Origin: Streptomyces daqingensis
GTDB lineage: Bacteria; Actinomycetota; Actinomycetes; Streptomycetales; Streptomycetaceae
Assembly: GCF_014645895.1 (NCBI RefSeq)
Contig: NZ_BMMP01000023.1
Coordinates: 1-64,000, forward strand
DNA: 64,000 nt
Direction: 5' to 3'
Shown: positions 41,355-49,923 of the stretch, piece by piece
How the letters are laid out: each line of letters opens with the position of its first letter
Position numbering within the stretch: the stretch's first letter is position 1
The notes under the pieces: generated by a model
Database searches by the model: none
Told to the model about the DNA's origin: nothing
What the model saw: only the letters and a program-made list of their open reading frames with translations
Made by a program: the position numbers and the translations under genes

Positions 41355-41427
41355 GACAGCCCGGTGAGGCTGGGCGGAGGATACGAGATTCGAACTCGTG
41401 AGGGGTTGCCCCCAACACGCTTTCCAA
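41341..41427. repeat. Right direct repeat (att) of island
   Basis: The 87-bp partner of 32967-33053 with three mismatches. It covers the 3' 53 nt of the intact tRNA-Ser gene, the spacer and part of its terminator. Confidence 0.9.
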
Positions 41428-41459
41428 GCGTGCGCCCTAGGCCACTAGGCGAATCCTCC
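41375..41459 (-). tRNA. tRNA-Ser (anticodon GGA)
   Basis: 85 nt including discriminator G. Acceptor stem GGAGGAT pairs with ATCCTCC; the anticodon stem-loop is CGCTTGGAAAGCG with anticodon GGA (reads UCC/UCU); a long variable arm typical of serine tRNAs (TTGGGGGCAACCCCT) and the T arm GAGTTCGAATCTC follow. No encoded CCA. The gene serves as the integration target of the island on its 3' side. Confidence 0.96.
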
Positions 41460-41536
41460 GCCGCAGACTCTACAAGACGTTCAGGCGTGCTCGCGAACTC
41501 GATCCCCGGTACGCACATCGGGTAGTGTTGGGCGCA

Positions 41537-41622
41537 GCCCCTCACGTGGCGCTATCTCTCTGAACTCCCCCAGGGCCGGAAGGCAGCAAGGGTAGGAGGG
41601 CTCTGGCGGGTGCGTGAGGGGC
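41537..41622 (+). ncRNA. ffs: Signal recognition particle RNA (small type)
   Basis: The conserved domain IV core of bacterial SRP RNA (CAGGGCCGGAAGGCAGCAAG) lies in the middle, with the GGAA tetraloop and asymmetric AGCA loop that bind Ffh. The ends GCCCCTCACG and CGTGAGGGGC pair to close the hairpin. Size is right for the 4.5S-like bacterial form; the exact ends may extend a few bases. It sits just upstream of dnaX, transcribed in the same direction. Confidence 0.9.
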
Positions 41623-41787
41623 GTTCGCGTTCCAGGGGCTCCTTCAGGGGTGCGCCTGTGCTTCGCGCCAGGCCCCGCCGCGGCTCAAGATCCTTGTGCG
41701 GGCTCGCTGTCCGCGCTCGCGCGGGCGGGGAGGCGGGCAGGAAGAGGGCGGCGTGACTTGTCGGTGGGCACCGATATCGTCGGGGGT

Positions 41788-44226
41788 GTGTCGTCCCTCG
41801 CCCTGTATCGCCGGTACCGCCCCGAGACCTTCGCAGAGGTCATCGGGCAGGAGCATGTGACCGAACCGTTGCAGCAGGCTCTGCGCAACAACCGGGTCAA
41901 CCACGCCTATCTCTTCAGCGGGCCGCGCGGCTGCGGCAAGACGACGAGTGCGCGCATCCTCGCCCGGTGCCTCAACTGCGAGCAGGGGCCCACTCCGTCG
42001 CCGTGCGGAGAGTGCCGTTCGTGCAGTGATCTCGCGCGCAACGGGCCCGGTTCGATCGATGTGATCGAGATCGACGCCGCGTCCCACGGCGGTGTCGACG
42101 ACGCGCGCGAACTGAGGGAGAAGGCGTTCTTCGGGCCGGCGTCGAGCCGCTACAAGATCTACATCGTCGACGAGGCGCACATGGTCACCTCGGCGGGGTT
42201 CAACGCCCTGCTGAAGGTCGTCGAAGAGCCGCCGGAGCACCTGAAGTTCATCTTCGCGACGACCGAGCCGGAGAAGGTCATCGGCACGATCCGGTCGCGT
42301 ACGCACCACTACCCGTTCCGTCTGGTGCCGCCGGGGACGCTGCGGGACTACCTGGCCGAGGTCTGCACGCGGGAGGCGATCCCGGTCGAGGAGTCGGTGC
42401 TGCCGCTCGCCGTCCGTGCGGGGGCCGGATCGGTCCGGGACTCGATGTCGGTGATGGACCAGCTCCTGGCGGGCGCGGGCGAGGACGGCGTGACGTACGC
42501 CATGGCGACCTCCCTGCTCGGCTACACGGACAGCGCGCTGCTCGACGAGGTGGCGGATGCCTTCGCCACGGGAGACGGCGCGCGGGCGTTCGAGATCGTC
42601 GACCGGGTCATCGAGGGCGGTCACGATCCGCGCCGCTTCGTGACGGACCTCCTGGAGCGGCTGCGGGACCTGGTGATCCTCGCCGCCGTGCCGGACGCGG
42701 AGGACAAGGGGCTGATCGACGCCCCCGACGACGTCGTCGAGCGGATGCGGGCGCAGGCCGGGACCTTCGGGGCGGCGGAGCTCAGCCGCGCCGCGGACGT
42801 CGTCAACACGGGGCTGACGGAGATGCGCGGGGCCACGTCGCCGAGGCTTCAACTGGAGCTGATCTGCGCGCGGGTGCTGCTGCCGGCGGCCTACGGAGAC
42901 GAGCGTTCCGTGCAGGCGCGGCTCGACAGGCTGGAGCGGGGAGCGGCCTTCGCCGGAACCGGAATCGGGGCGGGGTCCGGTGCCGGGGCGGGTGCTGCCG
43001 GGGCCGGAACGGGCGTTGCCGGGGCCGGTGCGGTGGCCCCGCCTCCCGTACGTCCCGCTGCGGGGGGAGAGGGGCCGGCGGCGCCGGCGGACGGACCTCC
43101 CGCGCAGACTCCCGCCCCTGCCGGGCCTGCGGCGCCCCCCGCGGCTCAGGCTCCCGGTGCGGCTGACGAGCCTGCCGCGGCGGAGCGTCCGGGGGAGGGT
43201 TCGCCGGGTCCGGCGGGCGGCGGTGGCGGGCGCAGGCCCGGCGCGTGGCCGTCCGGGACGGGCGGTGCCGACAAGAGTTCCGGGCAGGCGTCGCGTCCGG
43301 GTGCGTGGCCCGTGAGCGGCGGAGGCAGCGGCTCGCCGGGTGCATCGGCCGAGCAGGCGCCCGCGGCGCCCGCGGCGGCTGCATCGTCGCCGCCGCCCTC
43401 GCCGTCGCCGGGCGAGGAGGCCGGCGCCGGGTCCGGCGAGGCGAAGGACCCCGCGCAGGGCGCGGCCCAGGTGCGGCAGATGTGGCCGCAGATCCTGGAG
43501 GCGGTGAAGAACCGCCGCCGCTTCACCTGGATCCTCCTCAGCCAGAACGCGCAGATCGTCGGGTTCGACGGCACGACGCTGCAGCTCGGCTTCTCCAACG
43601 CGGGCGCGCGGGACAGCTTCGCGGGCGGCGGCAGCGAGGACGTCCTCGTGCAGGCCGTCAACGACGCGCTCGGCGTGCACTGGAAGGTCGAGGCGATCGT
43701 CGATCCCTCCGGCGGAGCGGGCTCCGGTCCCGGCGGCGGGCCGCAGGGCGGCGGTGCCGGTCCGGGCGGGCAGAGCGGCGGCTTCGGCGGTGGCGGATTC
43801 GGCGGGGGCGGCGGCGGGTTCGGCGGCGCTTCCGGTGCGTCCGGCGGGCCTTCTGCCGCGGACCAGGCAGGAAGCCAGGATCCCGGGGCGCGATCCGGGC
43901 AGGGCGGCCCGGGGTCCGCGGGCGGGGCGTCCATGGGCGCCCGGCAGGCCATGGCGGCCGCGCAGGGCGGGCCGGGGCCGGGCGGTGCAGGGGCCACGGC
44001 GGTCGCCGCGCCGGCCGGGGCGGTCCCCGGACAGGCCGGGTCGTCGTACGCGGCACGCGGGGGGCCGGGTGCCGGGTCCGCGGCGGCCGGTGCGTACAGC
44101 GGTGGCCTCGAGGACGACATGCCCGCGGAGGACGACCCCGATCTCGACGAATCGGCGCTGTCCGGCCACGACTTGATCATGCGGGAACTCGGGGCGACGG
44201 TCATCGAGGAGTTCGAGCACGGGTGA
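41788..44226 (+). CDS. dnaX: DNA polymerase III subunit gamma/tau
   Basis: An 812-residue clamp-loader subunit. I chose the GTG at 41788 since the product then begins VSSLALYRRYRPETFAEVIGQ, the normal start; open frame upstream is leader and overlaps the SRP RNA. Walker A is GPRGCGKTTSARIL, the four-cysteine zinc module is in CLNCEQGPTPSPCGECRSC, the DExH-like motif is IYIVDEAHM, and the sensor 1 region is FIFATTEPEKV. Residues about 395-590 are a low-complexity Gly/Ala/Pro linker, and domain V follows (MWPQILEAVKNRRRFTWILLS). A second Gly-rich tail ends the protein. Large linkers are usual in Streptomyces DnaX. Confidence 0.95.
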   Translation: MSSLALYRRYRPETFAEVIGQEHVTEPLQQALRNNRVNHAYLFSGPRGCGKTTSARILARCLNCEQGPTPSPCGECRSCSDLARNGPGSIDVIEIDAASHGGVDDARELREKAFFGPASSRYKIYIVDEAHMVTSAGFNALLKVVEEPPEHLKFIFATTEPEKVIGTIRSRTHHYPFRLVPPGTLRDYLAEVCTREAIPVEESVLPLAVRAGAGSVRDSMSVMDQLLAGAGEDGVTYAMATSLLGYTDSALLDEVADAFATGDGARAFEIVDRVIEGGHDPRRFVTDLLERLRDLVILAAVPDAEDKGLIDAPDDVVERMRAQAGTFGAAELSRAADVVNTGLTEMRGATSPRLQLELICARVLLPAAYGDERSVQARLDRLERGAAFAGTGIGAGSGAGAGAAGAGTGVAGAGAVAPPPVRPAAGGEGPAAPADGPPAQTPAPAGPAAPPAAQAPGAADEPAAAERPGEGSPGPAGGGGGRRPGAWPSGTGGADKSSGQASRPGAWPVSGGGSGSPGASAEQAPAAPAAAASSPPPSPSPGEEAGAGSGEAKDPAQGAAQVRQMWPQILEAVKNRRRFTWILLSQNAQIVGFDGTTLQLGFSNAGARDSFAGGGSEDVLVQAVNDALGVHWKVEAIVDPSGGAGSGPGGGPQGGGAGPGGQSGGFGGGGFGGGGGGFGGASGASGGPSAADQAGSQDPGARSGQGGPGSAGGASMGARQAMAAAQGGPGPGGAGATAVAAPAGAVPGQAGSSYAARGGPGAGSAAAGAYSGGLEDDMPAEDDPDLDESALSGHDLIMRELGATVIEEFEHG

Positions 44227-44466
44227 TCCCCGAGGGCGCCGCAGGTGCGCCTCGGCAGGATGAGGACAGGTTCAGCGGGCTCCGCTCCGAGCACGTAGGC
44301 TCAGCCGTAGAAAGAGAAGTACGCGTACGGCGGTTACGTGAACCATGTGCCGTATGCGCACTCCGCGCAGAACATGCGCGGTGCGTGCAGCGTGCTCCGC
44401 ACCGCCGGTCCGCGGCGGTGGCGGCGGCGCGGACATCAGAGACGTCGACGAGCCAGGAGCCAAGTC

Positions 44467-44811
44467 GTGATTCCCGGTGGTGGGGGCCAGCCCGACATGC
44501 AGCAGCTGTTGCAGCAGGCCCAGAAGATGCAGCAGGACCTTGCCGAGGCGCAGCAGGAACTCGCCGAGAGTACGGTCGACGGTTCCTCCGGCGGCGGCCT
44601 CGTCAAGGCGACCGTGAACGGGGCGGGTGAGCTCCAGGGCCTCGTCATCGACCCGAAGGCCGTCGATCCGGAAGACACCGAGACGCTCTCCGACCTGGTG
44701 CTCGCCGCTGTACGGGACGCCGTCGCCGGCGCCCAGCAGTTGCAGCAGCAGAAGCTCGGCCCGCTCGCGGAGGGGCTGGGCGGCGGAGGCGTTCCGGGGC
44801 TCCCCTTCTAG
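44467..44811 (+). CDS. YbaB/EbfC nucleoid-associated protein
   Basis: A 114-residue dimeric DNA-binding protein. The coiled-coil N-terminus (DMQQLLQQAQKMQQDLAEAQ) and the central GGGLVKATVNGAGELQGLVID are the family signature; the tail is Gln- and Gly-rich. The GTG at 44467 has AGGAG upstream at good spacing; a longer frame from 44338 has no support. It lies between dnaX and recR, the conserved bacterial order dnaX-ybaB-recR. Confidence 0.93.
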   Translation: MIPGGGGQPDMQQLLQQAQKMQQDLAEAQQELAESTVDGSSGGGLVKATVNGAGELQGLVIDPKAVDPEDTETLSDLVLAAVRDAVAGAQQLQQQKLGPLAEGLGGGGVPGLPF

Positions 44812-45103
44812 GCACGGCGCAGGGCCTGCCGGGCAGGTCCTGGGACCGCTGGTTTCAGCGGCCGGGGCCTTCCGGCCTCCCATGGGTCCGGAAGGCTTCG
44901 GACCGGGGTCGGCCGGTCCGGTTTCAGGGAACGGCCAGGGGGCACCAGGTCGTTCATGTCACGGGGCCGCTCGGTGAGCGGCCTCTCAGGGATCTTTCGG
45001 GGTTCCGGGCGGTGGTGGCGCGGTCGGGGGGCGGTTACGGTTCGCCGGGCCGTGGGGCGGACGGGCACAGGTCCGGAAGCCGGAGAGACAGGCAGGAGCA
45101 TCC

Positions 45104-45703
45104 GTGTACGAAGGCGTGGTTCAGGACCTCATCGACGAGTTGGGCAGGCTGCCCGGCGTCGGTCCCAAGAGCGCGCAGCGGATCGCCTTCCACGTCCTCC
45201 AGGCGGAGCCCACGGACGTACGGCGTCTCGCGCACGCACTGCTGGAGGTCAAGGACAAGGTCCGGTTCTGCGCCGTGTGCGGCAACGTCGCGCAGGAGGA
45301 GCAGTGCCGGGTGTGCCTGGACACGCGGCGTGACCGCAGCGTCATCTGCGTGGTCGAGGAGCCGAAGGATGTGGTGGCGATCGAGCGGACGCGCGAGTTC
45401 CGCGGCCGCTACCACGTGCTCGGCGGTGCCATCAGCCCCATCGAAGGCGTCGGTCCCGACGACCTCCGGATCCGGGAACTGATGAGCAGGCTCGCGGACG
45501 GTGCCGTCACCGAGCTGATCCTGGCCACGGACCCCAACCTGGAAGGAGAGGCGACGGCCACCTACCTCGCGCGTATGGTCTCGAGCATGGGGCTGAAGGT
45601 GACGCGCCTGGCAAGCGGCCTCCCTGTCGGGGGAGATCTTGAATATGCCGATGAGGTCACGCTGGGGCGGGCCTTCGAGGGGAGAAGGTTGCTTGATGTC
45701 TGA
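45104..45703 (+). CDS. recR: Recombination mediator RecR
   Basis: A 199-residue protein that works with RecF and RecO to load RecA on gapped DNA. It shows the helix-hairpin-helix (LGRLPGVGPKSAQRIAFHVL), the C4 zinc finger (CAVCGNVAQEEQCRVC), the Toprim acidic motif (VVEEPKDVVAIE) and the Walker-B-like C-terminus. Length is standard. The GTG at 45104 starts MYEGVVQDLIDELG. It overlaps the DUF5063 gene by 8 bp. Confidence 0.97.
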   Translation: MYEGVVQDLIDELGRLPGVGPKSAQRIAFHVLQAEPTDVRRLAHALLEVKDKVRFCAVCGNVAQEEQCRVCLDTRRDRSVICVVEEPKDVVAIERTREFRGRYHVLGGAISPIEGVGPDDLRIRELMSRLADGAVTELILATDPNLEGEATATYLARMVSSMGLKVTRLASGLPVGGDLEYADEVTLGRAFEGRRLLDV

Positions 45704-46370
45704 CGCCACGCTGAACGCGATCAAGGACAATCCGGACGACTTCGCAGTCCAGATCTCCGACCAGATCGAGAGCTTCATCGTCTCGGTGACGGAGGTCGCC
45801 AAGGGGGACGACCCCGACAGCGCCGTCCCCTACCTGCTGCTGGAACTCTCGCAACTCATCCTGGCCGGAGGCCGGCTGGGGGCGCACGAGGACTTCGTCC
45901 CCGTCGAGCGGTACGAGCCGGACATCGGCCCCGAGCCCGACGTCGACGAGATGCGGCTCAAGCTCGCCGCGCTGCTGGAGCCGGTCGACGTCTACTCCGA
46001 GGTCTTCGACCCGTACGAGCCCCGTACGGCCCCCGTCCCATGCCGCATCTCCGACGATCTGGTCGGTGTGATCACTGACTTGCGGCACGGCATGGCCCAT
46101 TACAAGGAGGGCAGGGTCAGCGAGGCCCTGTGGTGGTGGCAGTTCTCCTACCTGTCGAACTGGGGGCCCACGGCGTCGGCGGCCCTGCGCGCCCTGCAGT
46201 CCCTCGTGGCGCACGTCCGTCTCGACACTCCGCTCCGCGCGTTGGACGGGCTGGACACGGACAGCGACGCCGGCGAGGACGACGGCCTGCTGGAGAAGGA
46301 GGCCGGCGCGGTCATGGCCGCGGAGATCGGCGTGCCGCTGGGGATGCAGCCCGAAGCCGGCCGCGGCTGA
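45696..46370 (+). CDS. DUF5063 protein
   Basis: A 224-residue cytosolic, acidic, helical protein. It opens MSDATLNAIKDNPDDFAVQI and contains the DUF5063 signature parts FIVSVTEVAKG and LRHGMAHYKEGRVSEALWWWQFSYLSNWG. The function is unknown. Its start overlaps the recR stop by 8 bp and its linkage to recR is conserved in streptomycetes, so the two are co-expressed; whether it takes part in recombination is open. Confidence 0.9.
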   Translation: MSDATLNAIKDNPDDFAVQISDQIESFIVSVTEVAKGDDPDSAVPYLLLELSQLILAGGRLGAHEDFVPVERYEPDIGPEPDVDEMRLKLAALLEPVDVYSEVFDPYEPRTAPVPCRISDDLVGVITDLRHGMAHYKEGRVSEALWWWQFSYLSNWGPTASAALRALQSLVAHVRLDTPLRALDGLDTDSDAGEDDGLLEKEAGAVMAAEIGVPLGMQPEAGRG

Positions 46371-46557
46371 GCGTTCGTTCCGCTCGCCGTGCCGGGTGGG
46401 CTCTTCCTGCACCGGTGTCCTGGCGTCCCCGGCGCCCTCGTCCGGCCGCCCGTCCGGCCTCCGGAGCGGACGGTGCGGCTTGCGGCGATGAGTCGCCCGC
46501 GTCGTCCCGGTCTCTTCTCTCGCAGGCCCGCACAGCGGACGGTCGAGGGAGGCAGGC

Positions 46558-46848
46558 ATGGACAAGCGATTCACCGCCACGTTGCGGAAGGGCCCCGACG
46601 TGGGCGGCTGGACCTATCTGGTGTGGCCGGACTCCGTCGGGTACTTCGGGACCCGGGGGCTGGTGAAGGTGCGCGGGACGATCGACGGGCATCCGTTCCG
46701 TAGCTCGTTCATGGCGCTGGGCGACGGTACGCACAAGCTGCCGGTGCGCGCCGAGGTGCGCCGCGCCATCGGCAAGCAGGCCGGAGACACCGTCACCGTC
46801 CATCTCGTGGAGCGGCTGGACGGAACCCCGCACGCCGACATCGCGTAG
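46558..46848 (+). CDS. DUF1905 protein
   Basis: A 96-residue small beta-rich protein with the DUF1905 pattern: FTATLRKGPDVGGWTYLVWP, then VKVRGTIDGHPFRSSFMALG and LPVRAEVRRAIGKQAGDTVTV. Function unknown; relatives are sometimes fused to YdeI/OmpD-type domains. It is transcribed alone, convergent with the VWA gene. Confidence 0.88.
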   Translation: MDKRFTATLRKGPDVGGWTYLVWPDSVGYFGTRGLVKVRGTIDGHPFRSSFMALGDGTHKLPVRAEVRRAIGKQAGDTVTVHLVERLDGTPHADIA

Positions 46849-46908
46849 CCCCGGCCGGCCTGCCGGCCGGTCCTGCCGCTGAGCCCTCCCGCTGCCTGCG
46901 CGGGCGCG

Positions 46909-47664
46909 TCAGCGGGAGAGGATCCCCGCTCTGCGGGCAGCGCCGAGCCAGGAGGGGAATTCGCGCATCAGCTCCGCGTACAGCACCTCGTCCGGGATCC
47001 GCATCGGCTCGGGCCCTGCGGGGAAGAAGCCCGCGTTGTCGACCGGCCGCAGGGCGGGCACGGGCAGTTCGTCGAGCTTGCGGAGGAAGTCGAACTGCTT
47101 GCTCTCCGGGTCGCCGAAGCCCATGAACTGCCAGAAGACGGGGAGCTTCGCGGCGTCGCACAGCGCCCGCTGCGCGGCGGAGCGTGACGTGGGCGCTCCG
47201 TCCGTCTGGAAGACGACGAACGCGGGGTCGGTCGTCCCCGACGCCACGTAGTGGTCGACGACCGTCTCGATCGCGAGGTGGTAGTTGGTGCGGCCCATGT
47301 GGCCGAGGGATTCGTTGAGGGGGCCGATCCGGTTCTCGTAGGCGTCGAGCCGGACTTCCGCGACGCCCTCCACCTCGGTGGAGAAGAGGACGACGGGGAC
47401 GGTGCCGTCGTCGTCCAGGTTGGCGGAGAGTCCGAGCACCTGCTCGGCCAGGTGCTGGAGCGTCCCGTCCCTGTAGTAGCGGCGCATGCTGCCGGAGCGG
47501 TCCAGCACCAGGTAGACGGCGGCGCGCTGGCCGGACAGGCCGGCCTTCTCCAGCGCCACGCGTGCCGTCTTGCGGAGGTTCACCAGCCCGGAGGGGCGCT
47601 CGGTCTGCCGGGTGGCTGCCTCGGCGGGGGAGCCTGACGGGCGCTTCACGTAGTCGATGGACAC
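46909..47664 (-). CDS. VWA-domain protein (TerF/TerY type)
   Basis: A 251-residue cytosolic protein with a von Willebrand A domain. The metal-ion-dependent adhesion site is intact: LVLDRSGSMRRYY (DxSxS), the Thr in GRTNYHL, and the Asp in FQTDGAPT. The preceding NLRKTARVALEKAGL and overall pattern match the VWA partner proteins of the tellurite-resistance/chemical-stress (Ter) systems. No other ter gene is adjacent. The GTG at 47664 has AGGAGG upstream. Confidence 0.9.
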   Translation of the reverse strand: MSIDYVKRPSGSPAEAATRQTERPSGLVNLRKTARVALEKAGLSGQRAAVYLVLDRSGSMRRYYRDGTLQHLAEQVLGLSANLDDDGTVPVVLFSTEVEGVAEVRLDAYENRIGPLNESLGHMGRTNYHLAIETVVDHYVASGTTDPAFVVFQTDGAPTSRSAAQRALCDAAKLPVFWQFMGFGDPESKQFDFLRKLDELPVPALRPVDNAGFFPAGPEPMRIPDEVLYAELMREFPSWLGAARRAGILSR

Positions 47665-47919
47665 GCGGGCCTCCTGCTGTGCTGGGGAGTTGCGTACAGG
47701 GCGTACGCGAACATTACGGCCCAAACGTGGGATTTGGACATGGTCGTGCGCCATCCGGGAGGGCCGGACGTCGGGCAACAGGATGCCAATACGCGTTGCG
47801 GGGCGGGGCGTTGACCTCCACGACGCGGCCGGGCATGCGGAGCGCACGTCAACTCGACGCGCCCGCCGGGTGGTTCGCCTCGGCCGTGGTACTCCCGTGC
47901 GGGAAGCCGCGGGGCGTGG

Positions 47920-48399
47920 TCAGTCCGCGGCCTTCGGGCCGCCGGCCTCGGCCGAAGCCGCTATGTCCGCGAGGTCCTTCGCTATGGCCTTGGCCGCTGT
48001 CTTCGCGCCGAGGGAGCCCATCGCGTGCATCAGTCTCGCCTTCAGCCCGCTTCCGTCCGCGAGTTCGGAGCCGAAGGTCAGACGCACCGACGTGGCGCCG
48101 CCCTCCTCGGTGAGGAGGAACTCCGAGACGTAGTGCACGCCGCGGGAGCCGGCCTCGATGACGCAGCGCTTCGAGGGTTCGCTGGCCGTGACCCACATCT
48201 CCTCGGTGGCCTCCTTGCCCAGCATGCGGCGCGTCTCCCGCCAGCGGGTGCCGACCCCGAAGGGCCGGTCGCTGAGCATCTCGACCTTCTCGATGCCGCT
48301 GATCACGCGGGGGGCGGCCTCGATGTCCGTCAGAACCGCCCACACCCGGCCTGCCGGGGCGGCGATACGGCGCTCCACTGTCACGCGCGGTCCACTCAC
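47920..48399 (-). CDS. SRPBCC-family polyketide-cyclase-like protein
   Basis: A 159-residue START-like (SRPBCC) hydrophobic-pocket protein. It begins SGPRVTVERRIAAPAGRVWAVL, the first strand and helix of the fold, followed by GTRWRETRRMLGKEATEEMWV and a C-terminal amphipathic helix (AKTAAKAIAKDLADIAASAEA). The GTG at 48399 has GGGAGG nine bases upstream. Such proteins bind or transform lipophilic ligands; no catalytic residues can be named. A second SRPBCC gene lies upstream in the same direction. Confidence 0.85.
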   Translation of the reverse strand: MSGPRVTVERRIAAPAGRVWAVLTDIEAAPRVISGIEKVEMLSDRPFGVGTRWRETRRMLGKEATEEMWVTASEPSKRCVIEAGSRGVHYVSEFLLTEEGGATSVRLTFGSELADGSGLKARLMHAMGSLGAKTAAKAIAKDLADIAASAEAGGPKAAD

Positions 48400-48536
48400 G
48401 AGGTCCACCTCCCGAAGCGGGGCCGGACTCCGTCGTCCGTCCCGGTGCACGGAATTGAACCAGCGGGCACTGACAACGCCCGCGGAGCCGGCCCGCCGCC
48501 GCCGGCGTCCGTCCGACAGCGGAAAGGCGGGCCAGG

Positions 48537-49190
48537 TCAGGAGGGGCCGGCGCCCTCGTCGGGCTGGGGGACGTAGAAGCCCGTCGTGGTCCGCACGGCG
48601 GCGGCGACCGCCTCGGCGGAGCCCCCGGAGGCCGCGTATGCGGCTCCCCACGCCTCGCTGCTGCGCGTCATGAACTCCCGTGCCTCGTCCGACTCCTGAC
48701 GCCAGGCGGCGAGGTCGCCGGCCGGGCCGCCGCCGAGTTCCAGGGCGAGCCCGAGCGCCGTCAGGTCCCACTGGACGCCGAACGCGCCCGGCCCGAACGG
48801 GTCCCACACCTCGGGCGGCACCACCGCGGCCTGCTCCAGTTCGAAGAGCGTCCGCTCCTCGCCCTCGGGCGCCAGCCGCACCTCGACCTCGCTGAACTCC
48901 GGGGCGTCGCCGAACGTCCAGCCGACGCGGAGCAGCCGGGGCGGTTCGCAGTGCAGGACCTCGCCGCTCGCGCCGCCCTCCAGCCGGTACGTCCCGCCGG
49001 GTTCCAGGTCCCCGCTGACGGGCATCAGCCACCGGCTGAGGCGCGCGGGGTCGGTGCAGGCGTGCCATACGTCGTCGACCGGAGCGTCGTAGGTGCGGCG
49101 CAGCCGGACGGTACGGGCTTCGCCGTCCGCGACCGTGCGGCTCCCCACGTGCCGCTCCACGAGGTCGATCTGGCTGACGATCTCCTTCAC
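48537..49190 (-). CDS. SRPBCC protein, AHSA1 type
   Basis: A 217-residue protein of the activator-of-Hsp90-ATPase-like SRPBCC group: RLRRTYDAPVDDVWHACTDP and LSRWLMPVSGDLEPGGTYRLEG are the family's opening strands. The C-terminal half has an added helical region (EFMTRSSEAWGAAYAASGG). In many actinomycetes such genes follow an ArsR-type repressor; none is seen here. It is in line with the SRPBCC gene at 47920-48399, about 135 bp apart. Confidence 0.88.
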   Translation of the reverse strand: MKEIVSQIDLVERHVGSRTVADGEARTVRLRRTYDAPVDDVWHACTDPARLSRWLMPVSGDLEPGGTYRLEGGASGEVLHCEPPRLLRVGWTFGDAPEFSEVEVRLAPEGEERTLFELEQAAVVPPEVWDPFGPGAFGVQWDLTALGLALELGGGPAGDLAAWRQESDEAREFMTRSSEAWGAAYAASGGSAEAVAAAVRTTTGFYVPQPDEGAGPS

Positions 49191-49923
49191 CGCTGCTCCT
49201 CTTCGCCGTGCGGCGGGACGCTGTCCGGGTGCGGACGGGAAGCGGTGCGCGGCGGGCCGCGCCGCCGGTCCGCCCGCGGCCGGGAAACGGTGCCGGGGAC
49301 CGGCCCGAAAGGTTCTCCGCCGGCGTCGGGCGCGTGCGGGGGCCGGACCCGGCGGCGCTCGCCCCCCGAGTCACCGCGCAATTGTCGCCGCAGGGGCACA
49401 CGGTCCGTCGGGCGGGTCGTGCTCTGGGCGAACCGGCAGGTCAGGGCCGGGCGTCGGCGTCCGCGGACTCGGGGCGGGGCCGCTCGGCCGGGAGTCCGGT
49501 GGCGTAGGCGGAGCAGAGGGGTCGCAGCGCCCCGGCGGGGCGGATCCGCTGGGAGGCGCGGGTCGTGCGGGAGGCGGTCCCGCACCGGTTGTGCGTGCTC
49601 CGCGTCCAGCCCGCCCGCAGGTTACTCGCGAGTTGTCTGCTCGGTGCACGCGTTTCCGCGGGGGTGAGCGCCACCCCCCGCGCGGCCAGGCACGCGGCAC
49701 TTCCCGCGTGCGGACCGTCACGCCCCGTCGCGGTGCGGGCCGTGTGAGCTGCCTTACGTTCCCGTGTGGGCAGCCCTCGAACGGGCAGGTTTGGTCGCTG
49801 AACGAGAGGGCGGAACGCTCTCTCGGTAAACTGAGCCGACCCATGGATTCCCGGACGGGGTCCCTCCGCGGAGTTTCGCGGGGCAAGGGTGCAGAACGAC
49901 TGAGATTCGAGGAGCGAGCACAC
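49191..49923. other. Intergenic region upstream of lysC
   Basis: About 730 bp between the SRPBCC gene and lysC, which diverge. A frame open in line with lysC runs through it, but it has no conserved sequence until the lysC start. Around 49804-49825 a short hairpin (CGAGAG-N10-CTCTCG) is followed by TAAACT, which may be a -10 element for lysC. No riboswitch was recognised. Confidence 0.5.

Larger units (their letters stand above)
32967..41427. mobile_element. tRNA-Ser-linked genomic island with biosynthetic cluster
   Basis: An 8.4-kb segment bounded by the 87-bp direct repeats. It lies on the 3' side of the intact minus-strand tRNA-Ser(GGA), as expected if the incoming DNA restored the tRNA end. 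The cargo is eight genes: SARP, HDO, Fe/2OG enzyme, DapF-like, aminotransferase, EamA transporter, glutaminase-like and LysR. No integrase, excisionase or transfer gene is present, so it is either an immobilised remnant or was moved by an integrase supplied elsewhere. The left part (33.9-34.4 kb) is visibly less GC-rich than the surrounding chromosome. Confidence 0.82.

Noticed and set aside
41644..44220. Minus-strand 858-codon open frame opposite dnaX
   Set aside because: A shadow of dnaX created by high GC at third positions; no start signal and no recognisable motif.
49187..49585. ArsR-type repressor upstream of the AHSA1-like gene
   Set aside because: Such a partner is common, but the frame here is Arg/Pro-rich with no helix-turn-helix.
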